A stretch of DNA of 64,000 nt from Strongylocentrotus purpuratus. Taxonomy: Eukaryota > Echinodermata > Echinoidea > Camarodonta > Strongylocentrotidae. The translations under genes and the position numbers were made by a program. The stretch covers positions 7,107,322 through 7,171,321 of the forward strand of contig NW_022145601.1 of the NCBI RefSeq assembly GCF_000002235.5. The letters run 5' to 3'. Below the pieces are notes generated by a model. It had not been told where the DNA came from. It ran no database searches and saw only the letters and a list, made by a program, of their open reading frames with translations. Below, piece by piece: positions 1 to 12,210 of the stretch (position 1 is the stretch's first letter; each line of letters opens with the position of its first letter).

Positions 1-1009
1 TTTTAAAAACCAGTAATTAGATATGATTTTAGGACGAGAATCAGAAGATAATTCATTGCTCGACAGTCTATTTGATTGTATTTAAAACAGAGTATCTAAT
101 ATACCTGATATGTAATAGTACACTGTCAATTAAAACAAATAACTAAATAAACAAACAAATATAGACCTCTTGACCCAAGACTGGGGGTTTTTATTGTTGA
201 GCACTATTTAATTTTGCTCGGGTATACAGGCGAGGTGGGGTGAATGCTTTCAAATGTAAAAGGCCCTTTGTCTCACCTCGTGCAAGATTAGGGCGCTTTT
301 ATTAAATTTATAGGAGGAGTAAAACACCGTTCATTGCATGCATGCTACAAATAAGTTGTATACAGACTGGAAAAGGATAGTACGGGACAGTAGAGAGTGA
401 TTTAAACGAGGAAATTAGGATTGAAAATGTAAAAAAACGTTGTTGACCTGGCAATAAGAGCTAGGCTCTTGAATCTTGTTTTAAAAATGAACATGGCTCT
501 GTGGCTACCGCTACCGACCGCCAGCTACCCCCCCCCCCTCGGCCCCCCCCCAAAAAAAAAATAAAAAATAAAATAAAAAATAAAAAAAATAAAAAATAAA
601 AAAATTGTATCAATCAATTAAAAGAATAGCAATAAGTATGGACTTTAAGTGAGATAAAAAAAAGGGGTTTAACATAAGTTTTTCTATTACAAAGATTTTT
701 TTTTAAAGCACTTGCTGTGTGTCGAACCCGATACCTTCCAGTTACCAGGCAATTGCCTATCCACTAGACTAAATTAAATGTGTCACACTGCCAATCTCTA
801 TGTATTTTTTCATATTGATACTTATTGTTGTAGATGTAGCAAAAGATGTATTCTAACGACTAAGTAATTCAAAAAGTCGCCCTTAAAAAAAAAAAAAAGA
901 GTATCACATGTTATTTACTCCTTTGTTTAGAAGGTGGGGGGTGACCCCTTTAAAAAAGAGATGGAAAGTCAGTATCATGGGGTGAAGAAAAATAATAATA
1001 AAAAAATAA

Positions 1010-1095
1010 AGGAGAAGCTGGGAGTCGAACCGGATACATTACATTGTGATGCGATCAGTCTTATCCACAAGACCACTTTGCCTCAGTGCCATTCT
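1010..1095 (-). mobile_element. tRNA-like SINE head
   Basis: Reverse complement TGGTCTTGTGGATAAGAC ... CCGGTTCGACTCCCAG matches A- and B-box spacing of a tRNA. The acceptor and T stems do not close well, so a SINE remnant is favoured over a functional tRNA. A second worn tRNA-like head lies at 718-772 on the same strand. Confidence 0.55.
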
Positions 1096-1139
1096 CTGGT
1101 TCGTTTGTTGTTAACACTTTCTGCATGTTAATGACTTTA

Positions 1140-4109
1140 CAAAATATGCCGATTTACTGATTTCACGCTTTCGGGAGGCATATTTATTATTATTTTTGTA
1201 GTCCGATGTTGTCAAGATTGCCCCTAATTTTTTTCTTTCAGTTACTGATATATTAGGGATGTTTTATGTTATTTTCATTTATTCTGCAAACTACTGACTT
1301 TAACTTAAAGTGATATGACAATAGGTTACTGCCCTGACATAGCATGATGAATAGAACACGGGTCTATTAATTTAGTATACGCTACGAATTCTATAAAAGG
1401 GCACCAATGAATAAAGGAAGCTTGGCTTTTCAATAGCTTGCACCTGCAATTTTTGAATAGTTACGTACCAAACTACTCAGCTCTTTCAGATATGGCATCA
1501 ATTAATGAATTGAAGAAAACAAATCCGACCCTCCCTTCATTGAGCGAATACTTTTGGCAAATACGTGGATTACCAAAGAGGTAATAATAGCATTCCTGAC
1601 ATTGCAACAATGACAGCATTATTTTAAAGTATTGTCTCTAAAGGTAGCATACTGAATAAGCTATTTATCCTTGTCTGGGAGGACAAGGCCTTTCAATATC
1701 CCCATGCATAAGAAAAGAATAGGCTGGGGCTGTAGTCTGATTTCAAGAAAGGAAAACAATTTCGGGACAGTTCAAAATAATGCTTGGAAATGGAAATTCA
1801 AATGATACCGTTTTAAAAACCATCAATTATATATGATTTTAGGACAAGAATCAGAAGATTCGTAAATATTCATAATTGAATGACACACGCCCTTAAAACT
1901 AAAACAACAACAACAACAACATGATTTTTCCGTAGAGATCAGTGGGTTGTATTTAATACTATAGGAGCAGCAGCAGCTACAGTACCGTACCTGCCCGGTA
2001 TCCGCCCGATAGGCAGTTTTTCTTAGATAACTTTTCTGAAAATGAATTATACAGGCGCTAATGTATATCAATTTGTAGCCGAAATTCTAGCGAATCCAAC
2101 CATGCCATTCTTATGCCTGAAATCGTAAGCAATTGTCCGTAGTACGCCGTCTGCGTGAGGCATTTTCCTTGCCTATTTCCGCCTAGACCTGCCCTAATTC
2201 GTCCCGATGGTGGACGCGCATCAAAAGTATAGAAAAGGGAGACATCTCGGGTAAACGTTAGGCCAAATAAAATTGCTTCCCAGTAGAATTTGATCTACAT
2301 GATATTTTGATAATTGATATTTCTTTCTTTATTTCTTCTTTTGCCTCTGTAGGCCTACTAATAATGTCTGTTCACTGTTATTCACCACTTTCTGATCTGG
2401 GAAAATTCTGTAACTGCCTTTCCGGGAAAATCCTGTGACTTGTCTTTAATGTTTTAATAATGGTAATCAGACAAATCTGACTAAAGTCACTTAACATATC
2501 GCTAATCATTTTTAAATTAACCACTAGGGTGAAAGAATTTAATTTAAAAAAAAAACTATAACCACTATCAAAGTGAACATATTGTAAAAGAAAGTAATGG
2601 TGCTTCATTTTTATTTATTTTTAAATGCAAACTATTCTCGACATCTCTCAAATCTTGATTCAAAAATAAATTAGCGTATATTTTTAGGCATAATAATTGG
2701 TTGGAAAAAGCATCTAGCAATATTGTCATTAGAATTATCATCATCGCCGACATCGTCTAAATCATCATCATTACAATTTTAGGGTATATAGGTCTATAAC
2801 GCAAATGTGGTTTCCTTTTTGATTATTTGTTTAAGACTTCAAGTTGTTGTGTTTTTTGTTTTCCACTTGTTCTAAATTATGCAGTATTATATTTTGATAA
2901 TGCATTCAATAATAATTATAGCCAACTTGAAAGACAAAACTTTCCGAAATGATCTTAAAAACGAAGTTGTCGATTCACTTCCATAGAAAGTCAGTGTTTT
3001 TTTTTTTGCAAAATAATGTAGTATAATAATTAATGCAAAAGGAGTGGTGGTAGGGGGGGGTCACCAGTCACGTTTTTGCCACTTCAACATCCAAAGAGGG
3101 TTGAAAGCTATTGTATAAGTATTTTGTTGACATTACCGAGAACAACTCAAATCATGTCCTGCAATGTATTGCCCTTCTCTAAATTTGGCACTATACCCCC
3201 TCCCCCACATCTTCTACATAATTCATCTATTTATTTATTCATTCAATATTCATTCATTTTATTGCCGAGAGATATTAATTTGATGGATAGAGATAAAAAA
3301 ATGTTCACCTTTTATTCGCCATAAAACTTTAGCAAACTAACAACGTATATAAGAATTACCCTAGCCATTTGAAAGGCTGACAGGCGTATAGGCCCTTGTG
3401 AAATGTATCATTTATAGTTTTATACTACTCTTTCGATAGCCATTCATATAGGTTTATTTCACATAAAACAACATTTATTTTATTCACAGTCAGCTGACGG
3501 AAATTTGATAGCAGCGAAAATGTCATGGTCCGTGTTGGCAAAAATATATAACACACAAACATTTGAAAAAAGATATTATAGCCTAATGTATAGAAGCACT
3601 AAGAAAAAGGATGTAAAAGTGAAGAGGGAGACTAAAAGAAAAATCGGGGAAAGGAGGGGTGTAATCGAAGAAAATTGAGGGAATAAATTAAACTAAATTA
3701 ATTAAAACAAAAACTAATACATCAATCCTCTGCCTGCATCCTGTATCGTATCAGAAACAAGCACTCTTTTCGCTACAAAGCCACGACGCTGGATTGAAAG
3801 GCGACACAAGCTTCAGCGACATAGAACATAAATACAAACTTTTTGCAAATCTACCAAACCTGGCAACTTTTTTAAAAGCCGGACTTAGTTGTCATCGGGA
3901 TCACTTTTGGAGAACCGAACTTCAAGCATTTTTTGCAACATTAATCAATCATATATAATTTTGTCACAAAATTTAACTGCATGATTATCAAATTACCACA
4001 TCGTTACCAGAAATTGTCGGTTGCTCGATCGAACGAACGGCCAAACATCATTGCAACATTCTTCGGGGGGGGGGTTCAATCTCAGCCTCCCACCTTATTC
4101 GCCTACCAT
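1140..4109. other. Intergenic, AT-rich, no gene seen
   Basis: Only short unsupported frames. A 50-bp piece at 1,812-1,860 (ATATGATTTTAGGACAAGAA) repeats the first 52 bp of the window. Confidence 0.6.
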
Positions 4110-4546
4110 TACCCCCCGGAAAACTACCCCCAAAGATAATTACCCCTAAGGACAATTACCGTGCCTCGACGAGCTACCCCCGGAAAAGAGTCCCCCCCCC
4201 CCCCCCCACCCCCTGAAACTTAACCCCTATATAGGACAATGCCCCCCTGGGACAACCAAGGACAACCGCCCCGAGGACTACCCCCTGTTCAGTATGAACA
4301 GGGGGAAGTCAACCTCGATAATTAGTTGGGTAATTTTTAGGGGGAGATCATTAATTTCAGGGGGTGGTAATTGTCCTCTGGGGGTTTAATTGTCCACGGG
4401 GGGGGTAATAATTGTCCTAGAGGGTAATTTTTCGGGGGGGAGTAACTTCCTCGGGGTGGTTGTCCTCGGGGGGGGGGTAATCGTCCTTGGGGTAATTATT
4501 GTACCGCTAATTGGCCGGGGGTGACATGCCCAAGGGTAATTGACCT
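4110..4546. mobile_element. Fold-back element with C-rich and G-rich minisatellite arms
   Basis: The left arm repeats CCCCCGGACAATTACCCC-like units and the right arm repeats the inverse (GGGTAATTGTCCTCGGGGG). Between them is the palindrome CCCTGTTCAGTATGAACAGG. Further copies at 6,183-7,187 (interrupted) and 32,704-32,996. Confidence 0.8.
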
Positions 4547-5771
4547 AGAACCTTCAAAGGGCAATAAATAAACAGCTACTCAATTTACACTGAATCTTAT
4601 TTTCTGGTTGTAAACTCAACAAAAAATGAATGGCCACCTCTAAATGATTATTTTGTAGACCATGCAAGTGAGCCTGCAAAATGTTAAGTTTAGTAGCACG
4701 GTTATGATTGCTCATCAAAAAGTGAAACAACATTCCGTCTGGCAGATTTTGACAACTGCATGGCTGTAATACCAGTAAAGAGTTTTATGCCTGGTGACCA
4801 TGTTATCTCATTTATGATCTTTCTTTTATTTGCAAAATGTAGGTCAACATATACGGGGGGGGGGGTGAATTCCCAATTTACAAACTGTTTATAGGTCGAA
4901 TCAGGGAGGTGTTCCCTGGTCGAATGTAGTTTTATAGTATTTGTGTATTCTTCACCTTCTTCATACTCTCGAGTTGCGATTTTATGGAGTAAACCGAGTG
5001 TTTTATCATGGAAAAAAGACAATGAAGTGTGCACTTTCAAAAAACCAACCGCAGACCTAAAAACACACAAATAGACTAAAAAACCACGGGCAGATAACCT
5101 TTTCTCTGTTAGAGCATAAACAACGCACGGTACATACACTGAACTAGCGCGTGTGTTTGAGTGGGCGGAAATAGGGCAGGGGCATCACAGGGCGACATGG
5201 CCGAGTTCAAGCCTCGATAACTTTTTTATAAATAATAATTTTCGCAAGAAATTTGCTCAGGTAAAACATCAGGAATTTAAACTTCCATATCTCTTTAAAC
5301 AAAAGTAAAATTTCCACCATATTTTTTTTCTGATCGTTTTGAATAGGAACTTGATGTTTTTTAAAAAGGTTGATTCACACCTAAATAAGCGCATAGCTGA
5401 CTGCTGCACAGTGACGTCATTCGCGTATCTCCGTTAAATGGGCGATCGACAGTGTACCATATTTCGTGCACATGTTCCTTACAACGTGTATGCTGCTATA
5501 GGCAAGTTAGTCGCACGCCTTCATTGCGCACCGTAGAAACTCGGGCGATGGAAGACGGCCGTTGTGTCTAATAAGCCACTGGTAACAGGGGGGCGGTAAC
5601 TGGGCAGGGTACGGTACGTACACTGTCGCTCATATAGTTGGAATATTTTTGTTTTACCCCAATTTACGGAATTATTTTGACAATGATTAATTCCTAATAG
5701 ATCATGATAATAGTATACATTCTCAGATTTTATTGAATAATAATTTGCCATTGTTTTTTTTTTGCGTGACT

Positions 5772-5965
5772 GCTAAAGCATGTGTATGCTACTATGCTTA
5801 TCAACTAGGGGACCTATACGCCCTTAAGTCATAAATGACAGTATAATGAGGATATAATGCCCCACAAAAGGGCTCTAATATGGCACATCGATTGACACGG
5901 TTTTGATCCTTGGGCCTCACAGTTACGAGGCCATTGCTTGGCCACTGAACCATGACTGTACGCAT
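5772..5965 (-). mobile_element. tRNA-derived SINE, worn copy
   Basis: The reverse strand carries TGGTTCAGTGGCCAAGCAAT and AGGATCAAAACC, and shares a GCATACACATGCTTTAGC-type body with the element at 21,990. Not a tRNA gene: the acceptor stem does not pair. Confidence 0.6.
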
Positions 5966-6182
5966 ACAGCGGGGGCTAGGGTAGGGGGCAGTTCTCACAA
6001 ATTAAACAAAAACATAGAAAATGCAATAAATTCATTGAATTTCCTCCCGGTCCCCAACAGAAGAAAAAAATCTGTGTGCCCATGCCTTGAGCCATAATGC
6101 ATGGTCGTACAGAGGTTTTTTTAATGTTGGGGGCCGGGGTAAAATGCAATGAATTATTGAAAAAAAATTCTAAGTAAAAAAT

Positions 6183-7187
6183 GTACCCCTGGACAATCAT
6201 CCCGCAAAATTACCCCCAAGAACATCCACCCCCCCCCCGACGGCAATTACCCTCCTGAAAATAACCCCCTTAGACAATCCCCCCCCCCCCCCTGTTCATT
6301 ATTAAAGTGACTCGGTAACATTGTTGAAGGTTGATGAATAAACTGTGTAATTTTTGTATAAAATGTTACTTATTATTTTCCTTTTACTGTACTTACCCTC
6401 TAACAGGCAAAAAAATCCTGGAAAATTTCTCAAACCACAAGGACATAAGACAGGCTTTTAAAAATCTTTCAACACTTTAATGTCTGGAATGGCATATAGG
6501 CCGAAAGCCAATTCATTGCTTTATGACGATTTACATTCGCCTATAGTGTTCATGTTCATTAATTTCAAATGAAAGCTACGATATAATATAGCGAATAAAC
6601 AAAGTTTTTTATTGACGAAGCACAAAGAATTTTTCAAGAAATGTTATTGGTTATAACTTTTTATTTAATTGTCTTTTTTATTGTGTTAAAATGCAAATCG
6701 ATGTAAGCATATATGAAATGTGAAATATGAAATATGTGAAATAAAGCACCTCGGAAAGAGGACAAGAAGAAAAAAATCACCTATAATGTAATTAAACTGT
6801 AATAATATAGTTGGGAGAATTAAGGAATCGATCAGATCAATTTTCCCAATTTTTAGCATTAGTAATGGTACGTTTTCACTCAAACTTTCAGATTATCTTT
6901 AATTGTACATCTAGCATTAAAGTCACTACCTAAGCACCATGTATTTTCTCTCATCTGAATAATGTTACCAAGTCCCTTAAAAGGGGTATAGTCCACCCTG
7001 ATAATAAGTTGGTAAAAATAAAAGCAGAATTTTTGGCGGGGTGTATAAAGGGGGTAATTTTCAGGGGGTAATTGTGCACAGGGGGGTTATTGTCCTAGGG
7101 AGTAACTTTCTAGGGGCAATTTTCCTTGATCAGGGGTGACATGTCCTTGGGGGTGGTTGTCTTCGGGGGTAATTTTCCGGGGGTAAA
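6183..7187. mobile_element. Fold-back minisatellite element split by a TTAA MITE
   Basis: The C-rich arm at 6,183-6,292 ends in CCCTGTTCATTA; the G-rich arm resumes at 6,977-7,187. Between them, 6,302-6,976 has inverted ends (TTAAAGTGACTCGGTAACAT; the other end inverted reads TTAAGGGACTTGGTAACAT) with TTAA at each edge, a separate ~675-bp element. Confidence 0.7.
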
Positions 7188-7545
7188 AGAAGAAGAAGAA
7201 GAAGAAGAAGAAGAAGAAGAAGAAGAAGATGAAGAAGAAGGAGGAGGAGGAAGAAGAGGAGAAAGAGAAGAAGAAGAAGAAGAAGAAGAAGAAGAAGAAG
7301 ATGAAGAAGAAGGAGGAGGAGGAGGAAGAGGAGAAAGAGAAGAAGAAGAAGAAGAAGAAGAAGAAGATGAAGAAGAAGGAGGAGGAGGAGGAGGAAGAGG
7401 AGAAAGAGAAGAAGAAGAAGAAGAAGAAGAAGAAGAAAAAGAAGGTGAAAATAAAAAGAATGGGAAAGAAAAAGAAGAAAAAGAAAAAGAAGGGGAGGAG
7501 GAGGAGGAGGAGCTAAGAGGGTCGAGGAGGAAGAAGAAGTTACAC
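7186..7545. repeat. GAA/GGA purine tract, 360 bp
   Basis: Three near-repeats of a GAAGAAGATGAAGAAGAAGG block with GGA-rich spacers on the plus strand; almost pure purine. Open frames of poly-Glu, poly-Lys and poly-Leu across it are compositional. It adjoins the right arm of the fold-back element. Confidence 0.9.
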
Positions 7546-7549
7546 TGAA

Positions 7550-9405
7550 AATGCTAGAAGCATTATTAACGTAATCACCTAACAGTACATTGTAGACGTA
7601 TATATCAGGAAGGTACGAATTTTTAAATGACCTTAAAATGAAATCTAATACAAAGTTTTGATATGGGGTCATTAATTTGGTTCAAATGAAAATATTGGAA
7701 GCATATTCAGTGATCGTTGTCGCGATTAAAATCGAGTGTTAAGTTATGAAATTGTAAATTATAAACTCTTTATGTTAACTCCCTCTCAAGGTCAATATAT
7801 TAATTCAGCTATAAAACAATATTTCTTGACTAAAATCGACCGATTAGCTAGTCCCGTTTGGTAATTATATATCACAACTATACTCTGAGATTTTCAGGGT
7901 CGCAGCTACCAGGCGCGGATCCAGGATTTCTTAGGGGGGGGGGCCCAAATTTGAAATTATGCAAACCAAATATTGGTACGTAATGGTGACAAGCAGTGAC
8001 GTAATAGGGGGGTTGAGTGCAGGGAGGGGCTAGTTTTCCCCCTCCCTCCTCCGCGAAGCGCGGAAGCTTTGACGTTTCATTAAATCATTAGAGAAAGAAA
8101 ATGACTCGCAGTACCTTTCTCGACTTTTAACCCCCTTATAAATTCAATCCCCCCCCCCCTCCCCTACCATTGTACGGCCGTAGGCGCTATTTGAAAGTTA
8201 TCAAAATTTACCGGGAGCACCGGAACATTTTTTATATTCAGTTTTTCTCGAAAGCAGAAGCGTTTTAGGGGCTAAATTTTCTAGTGATCCACAGGGGCAT
8301 CCAATATCAAAATTGTAAAGAATTACTATCCACCCAATTTTCAAAATTACCCCCAAACGTGGTAGTATACCTATTTAACAGACAACTACTCTAAAGAATG
8401 ATGACAGTTTGAATTATAATTCGGACATGAAATAAAAGATCGCGAGTTTTCACTATCAATTAGTTGGTAACACTGTCACTGCATTGCGAAGTGCCGGACT
8501 ATACTTTCCCATTTGTTTAACACACAAAATGATTAAAATTTCAAGTTTTCAAATTGTATGATTCGGGAAGGTCTTTTCTTTTTTTAGAGCCAGGATACTA
8601 GAGGTATAATATATTTTTAGAAGTAATCAATGATTTGGGGTTTTTTTGCACGCGACAAAGTGCCTATACGGGAGATCGGGAGTTGTCCCATATGATGATA
8701 TTCCATTGACCAAATTATCCATTTTTATTTGAGATTCGCATAGAATATTAGTGATCTCATATTATTTCAAATATTTCTGACACACTTATTATTGGTCTGA
8801 TATATTTCAAACTTTTGCCATTCTGTTTCTCTTATTTTTCTGCTTCCATACAAATGAAGTTATTACAAGGGTTGGGTTAATTGCCCTTTAAATAATGCTA
8901 CAAATGTAAAGGCGTATTAAAGCCAAGTTAGTTGAAATATACTAAAAGTAATAGTTGAGCATAAATTTATCAAATACATGTAATATTTTCACTTCATCAA
9001 TTAAATTGGTAGTTCTTTGTCTTTTAAAAGTGTTATTATCTTATTTTGTCATTACGTTATAGGCAACCGCTGTCAATTAATACAAGCCAAATCTATTTTG
9101 TGGATATGGCCGGGTAGCGGACATCACTTGCAAAAACACCCCAAAAAAGAGAAAGTTTTCACACTTTAAGGATGAACTTTCCACACACATACCCACGCAC
9201 AAAAATAAAATATGAACAACTGTACCAACAAAAAGTGATATCACATTTTATAGATGATTGGCTAATTGGTACGTAATAAAGAAGAAAACGAAAAATCTGT
9301 GTAATATTTTCGGGAGAACTGTTCCAAATGGACGCATATATTATATATTACCTTTATATGCAGTTAAATGCAACCTCGGTTGATGGCATGAACCGATTGT
9401 GTCCC

Positions 9406-9436
<31 letters not shown>

Positions 9437-10950
9437 AAAAAAAAAAAAAACATGAAGCATGTACAGCGGGATGGCTGTTGATTAATTTGAGATGATAATA
9501 CTTACCGACTTTAGTTATGAATCTCCCGATACCATAGTTCCCCTTTCAAGATATGAATTATAAAATAAATCATCACACAACTATACTTGGGTAGCACGAA
9601 CGAGCGAGATCTTAGAGTATTCTCGGAGTGAGTGAATTGCCGAGCAATAATATAGATGTAGTTTCTCAAGCTGAAGGTCGAAGTTATCAAGATTTAAGAA
9701 ATTTGCTTCAAGTGATATGACGAGGCTAGGAGACAATTTCAGAAACGTAGAGAGCGGACGTTCTTGTAGTATCGTGTTATCTCAATGAGAAAACTTTGAG
9801 AAGTGTCTGAAGTTATAGGATCGAAGGATGTATGATCTCTTTGTTGGCGAGGCAGGGTGAACAAAGGAAGTTCTTGATGCTAACAAAAGTGACCAACGAT
9901 TGTGTGTGGCCTGTAAACCAAACGATCAGTATTTAATCCGGTTGATAAATAACGGGATAAATAAACTGCCATTATAACGACCAAGTGGTATTGGCAATGT
10001 CGCTACTGATGTATAGTGTGTTGACTGATTCTATTGTTCTAGTCCATTCGTCACTATAATAATTACGAGCAAACATTGGCATTGGCGAGATTAATTTACA
10101 TTTAGTTTTTTTTCTATAGCTACATAGTTTGGTACACACAATAACACCCAGCATAGGATTATAACATTAAGAGGGCACTTTCCTGTCTAATTAGTTGTGT
10201 AGGCTTACAATAGAAGTATATTCACATTTCACCCTTGATATTTTGTAGATATTTGGGAGTGATGAGCGCTATACCAGAACGGATATTATAGTATTATTTT
10301 GTTAATTATTATGATTATTATTATTACTATTATTATTTTTATTATTATTATGATGATGCTGATGATGATTATAATTATTATCATTATTATCATTATTTTT
10401 ATCATAACTATTTGTATTTATTTTATCTATTAGGGTTTTATTTCCACATTAACTGCATATGAAAAGATTTACAAAGTAAGGCATATACAAGGTAACAAAA
10501 CATGTACATAATAATATATTCGATAGATACAACAGTAAAAAAAAAATGATTTAATGGCAAGTCATTAAATACAAATGATGCTAACATTAATCTGCAGTAA
10601 CGAGGAGGAAACCTTGGAAGCATTATGCTTGTTATTAAGGTTCCCTTTACATAATACGCTTTTTACATACTATATATATAAAACAAAAAACAAAACAAAA
10701 CAAAAGAAAAAAAACGGGTGTGTGGTGCAGCCAACCAACAAGTGTTGATAATACCGATGGTCTCCATCATGATGACTTTAAGCATTTTCATACTGAAGTA
10801 GAAGTTTATGTTTCAAGTGATACTTAACAGTAATTAAACTAGGCAGCTGTTTGAGTTCCAGTACACCGGACCAGTATAAATCAAAGTTCTTTTTTTTTAT
10901 AGTAAAGTTCTCAGTTGTGTAAGTGTAAAAAGGAAGACTGCCGGGTTGGA
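7550..10950. other. Intergenic, no gene seen
   Basis: Contains a dispersed-repeat fragment at 7,912-8,170 (GGCGCGGATCCAGGATTTCT), the C/A homopolymer at 9,402, and ATT/GAT microsatellite sequence at 10,300-10,410. No frame with domain signal. Confidence 0.6.
9402..9450. repeat. Homopolymer junction: ~25 C then ~24 A
   Basis: An uninterrupted C run followed directly by an A run. Other C runs: 11,977-12,018, 24,225-24,248, 26,142-26,171, 63,069-63,090. Confidence 0.9.
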
Positions 10951-10961
10951 TAATTATGAAG

Positions 10962-11976
10962 TTGCTGATTCTTTTGGAATGTCGAAGTGATGGCATGAAG
11001 AAGTTTGTTATAATTTAATCGAAACATAAACAGCCTAAAAAGAAATTGTAAAAGTCATGAACTTTCAACATTTTATTTTCTAAAAATAAACTATTAGTGT
11101 GACTTAACCTATTAGTGTGGCATGATTATTCGTATGACGCGTTTTTGAAGTATCAATAATTTGTCCAACTGGTAATGAAACGAATTCCCCCATGCAAGTA
11201 TGCCATAGTTAAGACTTAAGATAAGGCAAGATAAGCGTCGAGTACAAACTTTTCCAAATATACTTAGGAAACGACATTTTTAATTTATTGATTATTCCAA
11301 TGTTCCTTGATAGTGTTGTTCTTTCCAAGAAAGTTTACCCCCCCCCCCCCCCGATCGACTCCCTCCCTTATATATTATTATTATTACCATTATCATTATT
11401 ATCATTGTTGTTATGATAACTATTATTATTTGTATGAGGAAGTTGCTCTAACAACTAACCGACCCCCCCCCCCCCCCTGATTGCTGATTCTTTTGGAATG
11501 TCGAAGTGATGGCATGAAGAAGTTTGTTATAATTTAATCGAAACATAAACAGCCTAAAAAGAAATTGTAAAAGTCATGAACTTTCAACATTTTATTTTCT
11601 AAAAATAAACTATTAGTGTGACTTAACCTATTAGTGTGGCATGATTATTCGTATGACGCGTTTTTGAAGTATCAATAATTTGTCCAACTGGTAATGAAAC
11701 GAATTCCCCCATGCAAGTATGCCATAGTTAAGACTTAAGATAAGGCAAGATAAGCGTCGAGTACAAACTTTTCCAAATATACTTAGGAAACGACATTTTT
11801 AATTTATTGATTATTCCAATGTTCCTTGATAGTGTTGTTCTTTCCAAGAAAGTTTACCCCCCCCCCCCCCCCCGATCGACTCCCTCCCTTATATATTATT
11901 ATTATTACCATTATCATTATTATCATTGTTGTTATGATAACTATTATTATTTGTATGAGGAAGTTGCTCTAACAAC
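10962..11976 (+). repeat. Near-identical 519-bp tandem duplication upstream of the tandem oxygenase gene
   Basis: 10,962-11,480 and 11,481-11,976 are the same sequence apart from C-tract lengths (start TTGCTGATTCTTTTGGAATG). The junction lies in a C-tract. Very recent copy or assembly duplication. Confidence 0.9.
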
Positions 11977-12210
11977 CCCCCCCCCCCCCCCCCCACCCCC
12001 CCCCCCCCCCCCCCCCCCTTATATTATATGTTCGGAGTTGATTTTTAATCAGCTGTTGCAATGTACACGGACACTAGCAAAGGGAAGTCCCCGCGCGCTG
12101 CTGTGGACTACTGACTCCGTACGTGTTACACGTTGCACTCGTACTCACACTGCACAGCATGCCATGGTAGTTCAAACTTCAAAGAATATCTAGAGAAGAA
12201 TAACTTTCGC

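Noticed and set aside
1010-1095. Functional tRNA gene
   Set aside because: A and B boxes are recognisable, but the acceptor and T stems do not pair.
4702-5139. 145-codon minus-strand frame, ordinary composition
   Set aside because: Longest non-repetitive frame in the first 12 kb, but no recognisable domain, splice partners or promoter. Left as unsupported; a homologue search could revive it.
5412-5419. TGACGTCA as a CRE promoter element
   Set aside because: A perfect 8-mer, but with no gene nearby it has no support as a regulatory site.
7126-7672. Open frames of 95-180 codons on both strands
   Set aside because: Pure products of the GAA/GGA purine tract: poly-Glu, poly-Lys or poly-Leu, with no splice or domain support.
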